From: Halothermothrix sp.
GTDB lineage: Bacteria > Bacillota > Halanaerobiia > DY22613
DNA length: 64,000 nucleotides
NCBI GenBank assembly: GCA_016841825.1
Contig: JAENYK010000014.1
Location: forward strand, 1-64,000
Direction: 5' to 3'
Both the position numbers and the translations under genes were made by a program. The notes beneath the pieces are model-generated. The model saw only the letters and a program-made list of their open reading frames with translations, ran no database searches and was not told where the DNA came from. Positions 9,047 through 17,301 of this stretch are shown piece after piece (the stretch's first letter is position 1; every line of letters starts with the position of its first letter).

Positions 9047-9075
9047 AAACCCACTTTGATGGGCCATCAAAGTGA
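9042..9075 (-). terminator. Rho-independent terminator of the TPR-peptide operon
   Basis: Stem CACTTTGAT/ATCAAAGTG (9052-9074) followed on the minus strand by eight T residues. It ends the transcript just after the secreted-peptide gene. Confidence 0.9.
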
Positions 9076-9092
9076 GGCGCGGATTTACTCTA

Positions 9093-9224
9093 TTACATAT
9101 CAGGATAGTTAACAATTGTCCTTGTTGGCTCAGTTCCCGGTAATGATCCAGGGTCAGCCCCCACCACTGTACTTCCTAAGAGCAAAATACCCAAGATCAA
9201 TATTACAGATAATACCTTATGCAT
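9093..9224 (-). CDS. 43-residue secreted peptide, possible signalling pheromone precursor
   Basis: ATG at 9224 follows a strong GGAGAGAGGGGGG site; TAA at 9093-9095. The N-terminus MHKVLSVILILGILLLGS is a signal peptide, with a probable cleavage site after VGA, leaving a 20-residue tail DPGSLPGTEPTRTIVNYPDM. The gene begins 21 bp after the stop of a TPR protein and is followed by a terminator. Order, size and composition match Phr- or NprX-type pheromone precursors, which are encoded directly after their TPR receptor. No family match is claimed: the signal sequence and the layout are seen, the signalling role is inferred. Alternatives are a small exported bacteriocin-like peptide or a membrane peptide. 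Confidence 0.7.
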   Translation of the reverse strand: MHKVLSVILILGILLLGSTVVGADPGSLPGTEPTRTIVNYPDM

Positions 9225-9245
9225 TAAGTACCCCCCTCTCTCCTT

Positions 9246-10166
9246 TTATAATTTGCCCCAAAAAGGTGTACCTTTAAAATCTATTTTCACTGCCTCTTTA
9301 AGGGCTTTTAAACGATCTACTTTATAATTATTCATCAACTCATTTATTTTTATCAGAGAATCAAATGCTAATGGATATGTTTCTACATCCTTAAAATGTT
9401 CAAAAGCCAGATACAAGGTATCAAGTGCTTCAAAAAACTGATCCGCTTTTAATTCTGACATAGCCTGAATATAAAAAGCTCTTGCCATTCCCAAACTATC
9501 CTCATATTTGTTAGCTAAAACTTCTGCTTTATGTGTATATTCTTTAATAATAGGAAAAACATCCTCATTCTCAAACATTAGGTAAATTTCTGCAAAATTT
9601 GTGTAAAGATGAGATAAATATTTTTCTTCACAAAATTCTACAGCTTTTTTAAGACTCTCAAGAGCTTGAGTATAGTCTTTTAAGTGATAATAATATAAAC
9701 AGTAGCCATTATAAATCTTCCATTTAAAATTATTCGGTATTATTTTGATATTTTGTACAGATGAATCCAGATATTCTTTGACTTCTTTCAACTTTGCTTC
9801 ACCTAAATGTTCTTTACCAATATGTAAATATAACCAAATTAAGTTCAAGTAGGTCTCGGTAAGCAATTGTTTATTTTCCCTTGTTTTCTGCAAAATTTCA
9901 ATAAATGTTTTCCTTGCTTGGTTAAATTCACCCACATAACCCAATGATACTCCATAATAAGATTTTAGTTTTAAACTTTCTTCCCCAGAACAATATTCCA
10001 ATGGAATCTTGATATACTCTATAACTTTTTTATGTTGAGAAAAGCTAAAATACCCTTTTGCCTTTAAAAAAGAAACTTTGGCCAATTCCATTTCATTGCC
10101 TTCAGCTAAAAGTTCTGCTTTGCTAATATTCGACAAAAATTCTGGAAAATCCTTTGCTTCTATCAT
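9246..10166 (-). CDS. TPR-repeat protein, Rap/RRNPP-like candidate peptide receptor
   Basis: A 306-residue all-helical protein. Successive 35-40-residue repeats can be read: SYYGVSLGYVGEFNQARKTF, ETYLNLIWLYLHIGKE, YNGYCLYYYHLKDYTQALES, LYTNFAEIYLMFENED and ARAFYIQAMSELKADQFFEA. There is no signal peptide and no DNA-binding domain in this frame, unlike PlcR or NprR and more like Rap phosphatases. The gene after it encodes a small secreted peptide. The ATG at 10166 has no ribosome site; a 17-codon frame with a good site lies directly upstream, separated by one in-frame TAA. Whether the protein binds the peptide and what it controls cannot be read from sequence. Confidence 0.7.
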   Translation of the reverse strand: MIEAKDFPEFLSNISKAELLAEGNEMELAKVSFLKAKGYFSFSQHKKVIEYIKIPLEYCSGEESLKLKSYYGVSLGYVGEFNQARKTFIEILQKTRENKQLLTETYLNLIWLYLHIGKEHLGEAKLKEVKEYLDSSVQNIKIIPNNFKWKIYNGYCLYYYHLKDYTQALESLKKAVEFCEEKYLSHLYTNFAEIYLMFENEDVFPIIKEYTHKAEVLANKYEDSLGMARAFYIQAMSELKADQFFEALDTLYLAFEHFKDVETYPLAFDSLIKINELMNNYKVDRLKALKEAVKIDFKGTPFWGKL

Positions 10167-10220
10167 TTATTTAGCTGCAATACAAAAATTTTGTACTCCA
10201 ATTGTAGAAGTCACTCCCAT
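10167..10220 (-). other. 17-codon upstream ORF in frame with the TPR gene (leader peptide or lost N-terminus)
   Basis: ATG at 10220 with an AAAGGGG site about 10 bases before it encodes MGVTSTIGVQNFCIAAK and stops at TAA (10169-10167), immediately followed in the same frame by the ATG of the TPR protein. Since the downstream ATG lacks its own site, either the short ORF couples translation or the TAA is a nonsense change that removed the N-terminus of the receptor. Confidence 0.55.
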
Positions 10221-10262
10221 CCTATATTGACCCCTTTCCACTTAAAATATTTATTCATTTCA

Positions 10263-10291
10263 AGTATATCATATATCTATAGGAAATTCAA
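10263..10291 (-). promoter_or_regulatory. Sigma-A promoter of the TPR-peptide operon
   Basis: TTGAAT (10291-10286), 17-bp spacer, TATACT (10268-10263). Transcription would start near 10256, about 36 bases before the 17-codon upstream ORF. Confidence 0.8.
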
Positions 10292-10818
10292 TAATATTTT
10301 ATATTTAAAGGAAAATATGGATTTATAATGTTTAAATGCGTTTTCCCTTATTTTTTAATATTTTTCATAGTTGTTCTTTTTCAAATAAAAAATTATTATC
10401 TTGTAAAGGTTGTGCGAGTCATGCATTAACAATATTACTTGAATGTGTACAATTGATAAATAGCTTTACTCAATTTTGATAGATACTCGAACATACTCTT
10501 GTAACATCCTGAAGTTTGTTTATCCGCAAAATTACTTCGTTTCTGCTGAACCAATTACTGGTACATCAAATTCAATAAGTCCACATATTCCCCTTTTTAT
10601 TCTGCTTATATAGATAAAAGCTATAGTTCTATAATCAAGATATCGTTTCTGTACTCGTACCCTTTTCGCCTGTTTTTATTTTGTTATAGTTTTTTCAACA
10701 AGTCAGACTCATATTAGGAGTCATTCATCACCCGTTCGTAAAGCAAATTCTGTCACTCAACATTCATATCCTCAGTCACTTCCATCGGGCAACTCCTTAT
10801 TGAGATGGCAATTCCCAC
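10292..10818. other. Gene-free stretch between the methyltransferase and the TPR operon
   Basis: AT-rich sequence with stops in all frames at short intervals. I see no gene, RNA or clear hairpin terminator. It separates two differently organised groups and could include regulatory sequence for the TPR promoter. Confidence 0.5.
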
Positions 10819-11574
10819 CTATACCTTCCTCACCACATAGTAAACCCGCTCCGACTCCTCACTTCCGGGAAATAAGGAGTAAGAATCATATTTTCTCTCT
10901 ATCGCAAATCCAGCATCTCCAAGTAGACCTTCAATCACCTGTAAGGAATAGGCTCGTTCAACATGGACCTCATCTTCCCGGTACATCTCATCATTCTCTG
11001 TTTCAATGAAAAAAGTCAGATAGACCTTCCAATAGGGAACTTCTGGCTCCAGTACATCTTTCCAGAAACAGTAATAACCTTCTTCTTCAAAGATCTTCCG
11101 ATTATCAAGAATCGTCCTCAGACGCTTGACAGTATTCATGTCAAAAATAAAATACCCACCTGGAACCAACGCCCGATGCACCTGTTGAAAAGCCTGGTTC
11201 AGATCTTTTTCTTCCAGAAGATAGTTCAAACTATCATATAGACAGATCACTAGATCTTGAGGCTCTGGAACAGTAAATTTTCGAAAATCTCCTTGAGAGA
11301 AAGGGATATTAAATCCTGCTTTTGCAGTCTTTTCTTTAGCTACATCAATCATCTGATGCGAACCATCTATCCCTATCATCTGATAACCCTGTTTAGCTAA
11401 TAAAAGAGTCATATTACCTGTTCCACAGGCCAAATCCAGAATCTTCTCAGGTCGATAACCAATCTCCCGAAAGATTAACTCCAGATATTCTAACCAATCA
11501 TCATAGGGAACATTTGACATGATATCATCATAGAATCGTGCAAAAACCGTATACGACTGTTTCTTTTTCACCAC
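10819..11574 (-). CDS. Class I SAM-dependent methyltransferase
   Basis: A 251-residue protein beginning YTVFARFYDDIM, with motif I ILDLACGTGNMTLLLA (about residues 42-57), the acidic loop GIDGSHQMIDVAKEK, and the post-motif DLVICLYDSLNYLLEEKDL. It matches the widespread Methyltransf_25/UbiE-like small-molecule methyltransferases of Firmicutes whose substrate is unknown. The start is GTG at 11574 (a second GTG at 11571) behind GAGGTG. It is transcribed last in a run of GNAT genes 20 bp downstream of one of them and so may share their transcript. Confidence 0.85.
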   Translation of the reverse strand: MVKKKQSYTVFARFYDDIMSNVPYDDWLEYLELIFREIGYRPEKILDLACGTGNMTLLLAKQGYQMIGIDGSHQMIDVAKEKTAKAGFNIPFSQGDFRKFTVPEPQDLVICLYDSLNYLLEEKDLNQAFQQVHRALVPGGYFIFDMNTVKRLRTILDNRKIFEEEGYYCFWKDVLEPEVPYWKVYLTFFIETENDEMYREDEVHVERAYSLQVIEGLLGDAGFAIERKYDSYSLFPGSEESERVYYVVRKV

Positions 11575-11594
11575 TTTACACCTCGGTCACTGGT

Positions 11595-12149
11595 TCAATA
11601 AGATCTTTCAAAAGGATAGCGCTGAAAATAATCTTCTTTAAAGATCGCCATTACATACTCTCCCCAATATCGCCCATCTTTAAAAACGGAACGCCGCACA
11701 TAACCTTCTTTTTTGAAACCAACTTTCTCATAAGCATTGATCGCCCGTTCATTATATTCATAAACCTCTAAAGCTACTCTCCGTAAATTATGTACACGGA
11801 AGACGTAACCCAAAAAAAGAACTAATGCTTCACTACCATAACCTTGACCCCAGTATTCCTTATCTCCAATATAGATACTTAGATCACCTTTACGACTCCT
11901 GACAGAGATTCCCTGGACACCTACTAATCCAATTGGTTTTTCTTTATCAGTAGTATAAATCATGAACATCTTCTCATCCGACTTACTCTGCAAATCGTCA
12001 TACCATTTCTCTAACTTTCTCATCGGAGTCGGATTAACCACCCCGGGCCAGATATATTTAACCAGATCAATATCGTTCATCCAACTATAAATATGTGGCA
12101 AATCCTCAGTCTCTATTGGCCTGATGTACACCTTATCACCTGTCATCAT
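11595..12149 (-). CDS. GNAT N-acetyltransferase, RimJ/RimL type
   Basis: A 184-residue single GNAT domain. It opens with VYIRPIETEDLPHIYSWMND, has the acetyl-CoA loop EYWGQGYGSEAL (about residues 97-108) and the C-terminal NERAINAYEKVGFKKEGYVR block, all features of the RimJ/RimL and SpeG-like Acetyltransf_3 family. The ATG overlaps the TGA of the preceding GNAT gene by four bases, so the two are translationally coupled. The substrate, a protein N-terminus, polyamine or antibiotic, is unknown. Confidence 0.85.
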   Translation of the reverse strand: MMTGDKVYIRPIETEDLPHIYSWMNDIDLVKYIWPGVVNPTPMRKLEKWYDDLQSKSDEKMFMIYTTDKEKPIGLVGVQGISVRSRKGDLSIYIGDKEYWGQGYGSEALVLFLGYVFRVHNLRRVALEVYEYNERAINAYEKVGFKKEGYVRRSVFKDGRYWGEYVMAIFKEDYFQRYPFERSY

Positions 12150-13009
12150 CTGCGAATCCCTCCTTCATACCTTAATAAATATTCAAAATCCTCTCTGACA
12201 AAACCAAACTGCTCATATAAAGCCCTGGCCTGAATATTCTCACCACGAACGAAGAGAAAAATCTGCTGAGCACCATTACGCTGTAATTGCCTAATTCCCC
12301 TGGCCAGCAACTGCCTCCCGATCCCCAATCCTTGATAATCCACATGTACAGCCAACCGTACCAGATGACCACTATCAGGTTCTCTCATATTAGTAAAGAC
12401 ATACCCTACTACCTGATTCATGACTTCTGCAATCACAAAATTGCTGTTCTTCCGTTCAATCATACTGATGAAGATCTCCCAATCATTCCAGAATTCAGGC
12501 ATAAAACATCCCTTTTCCAGATTAATCAATTGACCAATATCACTATGTTTAACCGGTCTAATCATCACTGGCATTCCGGTAACCTCAGATATATCATCAT
12601 CTCTTTTTGTATATTCAAGTAACTCTGTATAAATCTCGAAACCAGAATTCAATGCCGCCTTCAGCACAAATTCAGATCTGGTAAAGCAAAATAATCCTTG
12701 ATTAGAACAACCAGTAATATTATTCTTATGAACAAAATCCGATATAAACTGGATAAAATAATAAGTAAAGTCAACAGAATCTTCAGGCAAGACGGACCAG
12801 ACAGCAGTTATTCTGAGCACTTTCCTCCATGGTTTAATCAGGATGCCCATAAGAGGTGCACCGCCATCAGAGATCAGATATATCCCAAAAGGAGTATCGG
12901 GTGTACTCAGCTGATTTATCAATTCATCCCCGCTTATCTCCTCTCCCGATTGATAACATAACTCTTTCAATAATGGCAAATCTTCCAATTGACTCTTCCA
13001 GATGTACAT
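12146..13009 (-). CDS. GNAT N-acetyltransferase with an extra N-terminal GNAT-like domain
   Basis: 287 residues. The second half is a clear GNAT domain: IRPVKHSDIGQLINLEKGCF, then the acetyl-CoA loop YQGLGIGRQLL (about 218-228) and NIQARALYEQFGFV. The first half (residues 1-140) has GNAT-like length and strand pattern but no recognisable acetyl-CoA loop, so it looks like a degenerate duplicate. The gene is 6 bp after one GNAT gene and overlaps the next by 4 bp. Substrate unknown. Confidence 0.8.
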   Translation of the reverse strand: MYIWKSQLEDLPLLKELCYQSGEEISGDELINQLSTPDTPFGIYLISDGGAPLMGILIKPWRKVLRITAVWSVLPEDSVDFTYYFIQFISDFVHKNNITGCSNQGLFCFTRSEFVLKAALNSGFEIYTELLEYTKRDDDISEVTGMPVMIRPVKHSDIGQLINLEKGCFMPEFWNDWEIFISMIERKNSNFVIAEVMNQVVGYVFTNMREPDSGHLVRLAVHVDYQGLGIGRQLLARGIRQLQRNGAQQIFLFVRGENIQARALYEQFGFVREDFEYLLRYEGGIRR

Positions 13010-13015
13010 AAAAGA

Positions 13016-13570
13016 TCACTCATTTCCCACATAGTTTTCATAAATAGGCATAAACTCTTCCACCAGTACACCCATGATTAAGTCATCAACATATTCCCCA
13101 TCTACATATGAAGCACTTTTTTGCACAACCTCAACCTGAAAGCCACATTTTTCATATGACCTAATTCCCCGTTTATTAGTCTCATAGACAAAAAGTTGAA
13201 TTCGCTGTAGATTTAACTGGGTAAAGCCAAAGTGACATAATGCCATCAAAGCATCTGTCCCATACCCCTGACTCCAATATCTTCTATTCAAGAACAGCCC
13301 AACTGTAGCCTTGCGATTCTTCCAACTGATATCGTTAAAACCGATATTGCCCATATATTCACCTGTCTGCAGATTCTCAATAACAAGTGAGGAGAGCTGA
13401 TATTCGTTGGCCAGATAATTATCATACCACTTCTCTTCACAGCGTAAACTAATTGCAAAATAATGACCACCTAGAGGCATTGAAATTCCCGGATCATTCA
13501 ACGCAGCAGTCACCTGTGGCAGATCTTTCTGTTCAACCGCCCGTAATTTTACCTTTTTTCCCTGAATCAT
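13016..13570 (-). CDS. GNAT N-acetyltransferase, RimJ/RimL type
   Basis: 184 residues: VKLRAVEQKDLPQVTAALND at the start, acetyl-CoA loop YWSQGYGTDALMALCHFGF (about residues 97-115), and NKRGIRSYEKCGFQVEV near the end. It shares length and architecture with the GNAT gene at 11595-12149, so the two are probable paralogues. It has an AGGAGGG ribosome site and starts 6 bp upstream of the two-domain GNAT gene. Confidence 0.85.
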   Translation of the reverse strand: MIQGKKVKLRAVEQKDLPQVTAALNDPGISMPLGGHYFAISLRCEEKWYDNYLANEYQLSSLVIENLQTGEYMGNIGFNDISWKNRKATVGLFLNRRYWSQGYGTDALMALCHFGFTQLNLQRIQLFVYETNKRGIRSYEKCGFQVEVVQKSASYVDGEYVDDLIMGVLVEEFMPIYENYVGNE

Positions 13571-13680
13571 ATGACTATCCCTCCTCTTTTACATGGAACT
13601 TTAGATTAGTTAAAAAAATTATACCTAATATGACCAGATATATCAACCCTTTTTATTAAAGTTGCATTAACAGCAAGCTG

Positions 13681-14106
13681 TTAGGCTTTAACTCGTTCTA
13701 TCTCTTCAACTAATAACCAGTCGTCCATATTGCCAAATTCACTTCTATCAATAGCAAACGGGGCTATTTTTCTCACTGATTCAACTTCAATTAACACAAT
13801 ATATCTTTTACCAGCCCATCTCTTAACCTGTGCAGGTGTGAGTTGAAGTTTGGACTGATATTTTTTAACCAGATCCGAAGATTCTTCTTTACTCAATTTT
13901 TCAGAATTGAAAACCTCTCTGACCACAGATTTTGCCCTAATCATACCTTCACCATTATTATTGATAAAATATAATACATCCCCTGCAGCTACCCTACCAT
14001 AGGGCATCTTTCGACCTGCAGCCCCACGAATAACCATCGTCTTCGGTCCTTCCAGTAATTTTTCTAATTCTCCGGCTTTAGTATCCAAATATACAACATG
14101 ATCCAT
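13681..14106 (-). CDS. EVE/ASCH-like PUA-superfamily protein
   Basis: I chose ATG 14106, which has a GGGGTG site 8 bases upstream, over an upstream ATG at 14160 lacking one. The 141-residue product begins MDHVVYLDTKAGELEKLLEG and contains KMPYGRVAAGDVLYFINNNGEGMIRA, a PUA-like beta core seen in EVE and ASCH domains that bind modified nucleic acids, with KRWAGKRYIVLIEVESVRKI further on. The gene lies directly after a GNAT gene (stop at 14153) and before the other GNAT genes. Role unknown. Confidence 0.6.
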   Translation of the reverse strand: MDHVVYLDTKAGELEKLLEGPKTMVIRGAAGRKMPYGRVAAGDVLYFINNNGEGMIRAKSVVREVFNSEKLSKEESSDLVKKYQSKLQLTPAQVKRWAGKRYIVLIEVESVRKIAPFAIDRSEFGNMDDWLLVEEIERVKA

Positions 14107-14152
14107 ATAATTTTCACCCCATAATATAATATTTTGAGCTATATTTATCTTT

Positions 14153-15049
14153 TCAGTCATTCAATGATTTTTCTAGTATTTTGAAACTATCCAGACTTCG
14201 CACCTCTTTATAGCCCAAATTCGTATAAAAAGAGACAGGCTGCCAATTATGTCCGTCAGGAAAAGCCAATACTTCGATAGATTTATATCCCCTCTCGCTT
14301 GACTCCTCTTCCAGAGCCTTGACCAACTGCGATGCCAGACCATATCCAGTAGCTTCTTGCCGCACAGATAGACAAGTAATCATCAATCCTGTTGAAGAAA
14401 AGTTAGAAATACAAAAACCCATCTTTCTGGCTAAAGATACTGGAAAAGCTTCAATAAAACCCGCCAACTCATCCTGATAATAAGCCAGAAAGCCTAATAC
14501 CTCTCCCTTACTTAAAGATTTTTTTAAAAAGTTGCTCTTCTTATCCTCATAGGGTTGCCAGTAATTCTCATCAAAAGAGTCGGGAGATAAATAGGGATGA
14601 TGATGAGTACACAAACGGCTTACACTATACAGATTATCAACGTCATACTTCCGTAGAACAAAATTCTCCCGATCACATTTCCAATCTTCCCGTTCAACCT
14701 GTCCACGATAGCAAAACGAGTAGTTTTCCGGATCCCAGGTAAGCCCATTTTCCTCAAACGACTGCTGTAAGTGCTTTGGTGACGGTGGGAATCCGGGAAC
14801 TACTTTTCCCGCAAAGAATAATGTCCCATACAATAATGGACGATTCCCATTCTCCTCCCGTTCCCGCAGTATCTCTTCCTCTGCCGGAAACCAGGAATAT
14901 TCTGACTGTAGTTCATCCTGAGCCAGATTAAACACTTCAAAACAAAATATCTTATCATTACCGAATAATCTCTGCAGCTTATCCAGAGTTGCAAAATTCT
15001 CCGGACAGATCGGTGTATAGAAGTAACGTACGATTAAGGGTGTACTCAT
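14153..15049 (-). CDS. GNAT N-acetyltransferase with N-terminal YoaP-like domain
   Basis: 298 residues. The first 60 resemble a thioredoxin-fold/YoaP module (VRYFYTPICPENFATLDKLQ, without a CxxC pair). The GNAT part occupies about 130-298: NVY-type start VDNLYSVSRLCTHHHPYLSP, acetyl-CoA loop QEATGYGLASQLVKALEEE, and VSFYTNLGYKEVRSLD. The start at 15049 follows an AGGAG site. It is the first gene of the acetyltransferase run, 3 bp or less from the next ORF if that uses its long form. Substrate unknown. Confidence 0.75.
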   Translation of the reverse strand: MSTPLIVRYFYTPICPENFATLDKLQRLFGNDKIFCFEVFNLAQDELQSEYSWFPAEEEILREREENGNRPLLYGTLFFAGKVVPGFPPSPKHLQQSFEENGLTWDPENYSFCYRGQVEREDWKCDRENFVLRKYDVDNLYSVSRLCTHHHPYLSPDSFDENYWQPYEDKKSNFLKKSLSKGEVLGFLAYYQDELAGFIEAFPVSLARKMGFCISNFSSTGLMITCLSVRQEATGYGLASQLVKALEEESSERGYKSIEVLAFPDGHNWQPVSFYTNLGYKEVRSLDSFKILEKSLND

Positions 15050-15235
15050 TGCACCTTGCTCCTCTCATTTTGACAAAATCTTCACATTCCATTTACTGTT
15101 TTCTAATTATAATATCAGATCATCATCTCATAAGCCTGGGAGATCTATACAAAGAAATAGTCACCCCTCGCTCAAGCCGAGATCTCTCAAATGAATTATA
15201 GATTCTACAACTTTTTCAACAGACAAATCAAATAA

Positions 15236-15537
15236 TCAACGATATCTATAATGATTATCAATCCTAATAAACCCATTGATATTCTTTAATCTATTCCGTT
15301 GAAAAATACCAGACCTGTTCTCCACATTCCCTTCTGCTGTAGTCAAGACCCCACCCTGATAACCTAGAACAATACCGATATGATCATGGGGCTCAGTAGA
15401 GACAATCTGATCAAAAATAACAATATCTCCCCGCTCTGGAGAAAACATTGGATCATCACCCCGGTGATAAAAATCAATCTCTGGAAGTTTCGCCCATTCA
15501 AGCCAGGCGAGAACTGCGGCAAATCTACAGACTTCTT
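15236..15537 (-). pseudogene. Amidase/NlpC-CHAP-like C-terminal fragment
   Basis: From about 15537 the frame reads EVCRFAAVLAWLEWAKLPEI, then FSPERGDIVIFDQ, PHDHIGIVLGYQGG and LTTAEGNVENRSGIFQ. The Cys, the RGDIVIF strand and the HIGIV histidine strand are the usual order of CHAP or NlpC/P60-type cysteine amidases of cell-wall metabolism. The N-terminal part is absent: the sequence is fused in another frame to an HD-domain gene at about 15537. ATG 15448 could start a 70-residue product but would lack the Cys. Confidence 0.5.
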
Positions 15538-15944
15538 GAATAATTTACGGGGATCATCCAGATAGTGTTGGAAAAGATCAGCATCCTTTAATAACTCATC
15601 ATAAGGCTGGTGAATCAACTTTTTATCACTGTGGTGACAGATAGCAGAACAGATAATTCTCTGTTCATCGGCAGTGAACAGAGTAAGTCCCGTAGAATCA
15701 CCCTGACCTGTTCTGCACTATTAACTGCATGACATACAGTTAACCCTGTGGTATACACATATATATCATGAAACAGCCCTGCTATCCTAGCAATCTCCAG
15801 ATCCAATCCTCTTTTTAAAGCCAATAATCTACAGACTGCCGATACACCATACAGATGAACATATCCACACCTTCTACTCTCCTGATCTTGCTGCCTCAGT
15901 AGAAGATCGTCTACAATTTCCCGTATCTCTTCAAAGCGATTCAT
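15538..15944 (-). pseudogene. HD-domain phosphohydrolase, frameshifted and truncated
   Basis: ATG 15944 opens MNRFEEIREIVDDLLLRQQD; the HD pair is in IAGLFHDIYVYTTG and the first His in YVHLYGVSAVCRLLAL. Near 15690 the homologous frame shifts by one base: the family's expected continuation GLTLFTADEQRIICSAICHH and YDELLKDADLFQHYLDDP is read in the next frame. The sequence then breaks at about 15537 where it joins an amidase-like fragment. Two separate lesions make a functional product unlikely. Confidence 0.65.
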
Positions 15945-16007
15945 GATCAGCCTCCTTTTACAGCATTTCCGCTACATAACCATTCTTTCCAGCAAAAATT
16001 ATCGAAA

Positions 16008-17076
16008 CTAAACTTCAACTTTCCCTTCCAGATCTCTCCAGAAGATTACCCGATTCTTTCCCTTACCCTTTGCATGAAAATTAGCTTTCTCTGCTTTCAT
16101 AATCAGATCTTCTATCTCCACACCATCATCTGGATAGCTGGACACACCTATCGAAACAGTTATGGGGTATGACCAATCCAGAGTTTCTTCCTCTACAACA
16201 GACCTAACCCTCTCCGCTAACCTGTCAACATTCATCTGCCGCACATTATTCAAAATAACCAGAAATTCATCTCCAGATAACCAGCGGAAAACCTTATCCT
16301 CAGTTCTTATAGAATCAGCAATTAAGACAGATAATTTCTTAATCATCTCATTCCCGGCATTGTAGCTTATACTGTTATATCTTTTTAGATTATCGCCATC
16401 AATGAACAAAAGACTAAACTCAGCATTTTCAGTCAAATGATCTTTGACTATTTTCTCTAAATATAATCTGGCTGACCGATGATTTGGCAGTTTTGATATA
16501 TCATCGGTTAAGGCCAGTTCATAAGCACCATTCAGTAAAGCGATACTTTCTCTAATCTTATATGTAAAAGTTTCAACCATATGTCTGGTCCAATTTTTAT
16601 TTTCTTCTTTCTTAAATCCATTGGCCCAGGATTTCTTAAAAAACATTTCCAGGAATTCATACATACTCATAAGGTGGGAATAACCAACGATAAGATTATG
16701 TAGTCCTTTAATCTTAACCTGATGTTGAGCCATTAGCTGAACATATTTCTTTTCTATCAATTCAACCATTCTCTGAGCATCATTTAGTGGCGTCTCTTTT
16801 AATAATGATAAATTCATCACCACCAGTCCGAAAAATTTGCGATTTTTCATAAGCAACCAATTCCTGACTGAGTACCAGTGCTAATTCGAGTAAACATATA
16901 TCTCCCATTTCTCTTCCAAAATCTTCATTTATTTTAGAAAAATTAATCACATCTACAACAACAACTGACCCATTATCGCCACACATCTCTTCCATATCTG
17001 ATTCAATGAACTTGAAAAAATTCTCTAATCCCGTTAATGCGTCCACATATATCCCATTTAGAGACAAGTTTTTCAA
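16008..17076 (-). pseudogene. Tandem-GGDEF diguanylate cyclase, interrupted by a frameshift
   Basis: A TTG at 17076 behind GGAGG opens a first GGDEF domain (DALTGLENFFKFIE ... FRTGGDEFIIIKRD). It stops at 16780. Around an AAAA run near 16800 the reading continues in the next frame as ETPLNDAQRMVELIEKKY, followed by a helical linker and a second GGDEF domain (DDISKLPNHRSA ... FRWLSGDEFLVIL, ending VSIGVSSYPDDG). The first has a canonical GGDEF, the second SGDEF. Joined, the protein is about 355 residues without signal peptide or TM segments. A single indel separates the halves, so a sequencing error is possible; otherwise both halves are broken. Confidence 0.7.
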
Positions 17077-17202
17077 TTATAATTCCTCCTTACTGTTAAT
17101 TTGTACAATTACTATCTAACATGTTAATTTCGAGATTTATTATATTAATCCTTCAAGAAGGCAGAGATAATACGAAAAATATCCTAAATTTTACTTTTAT
17201 AA

Positions 17203-17247
17203 TAATTAAAAGGATTATCTCAAATATGGCACATTTGAGATAATCCT
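17203..17247 (-). terminator. Terminator after rarD
   Basis: A 15-bp perfect stem AGGATTATCTCAAAT/ATTTGAGATAATCCT (17211-17247), followed on the minus strand by TTTTAATT. It lies 55 bp beyond the rarD stop. Confidence 0.85.
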
Positions 17248-17301
17248 CTTCTTTCTGATCCACCCCTAACTTCTGCCAGGGATAATCCCGAGAACATTGT
17301 T

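Noticed and set aside
13660-13690. AACAGC/GCTGTT palindrome as a family with the one near 60820
   Set aside because: Only a 14-bp palindrome with short flanking matches is shared; the copy at 13.67 kb probably serves as a weak hairpin after the EVE-like gene.
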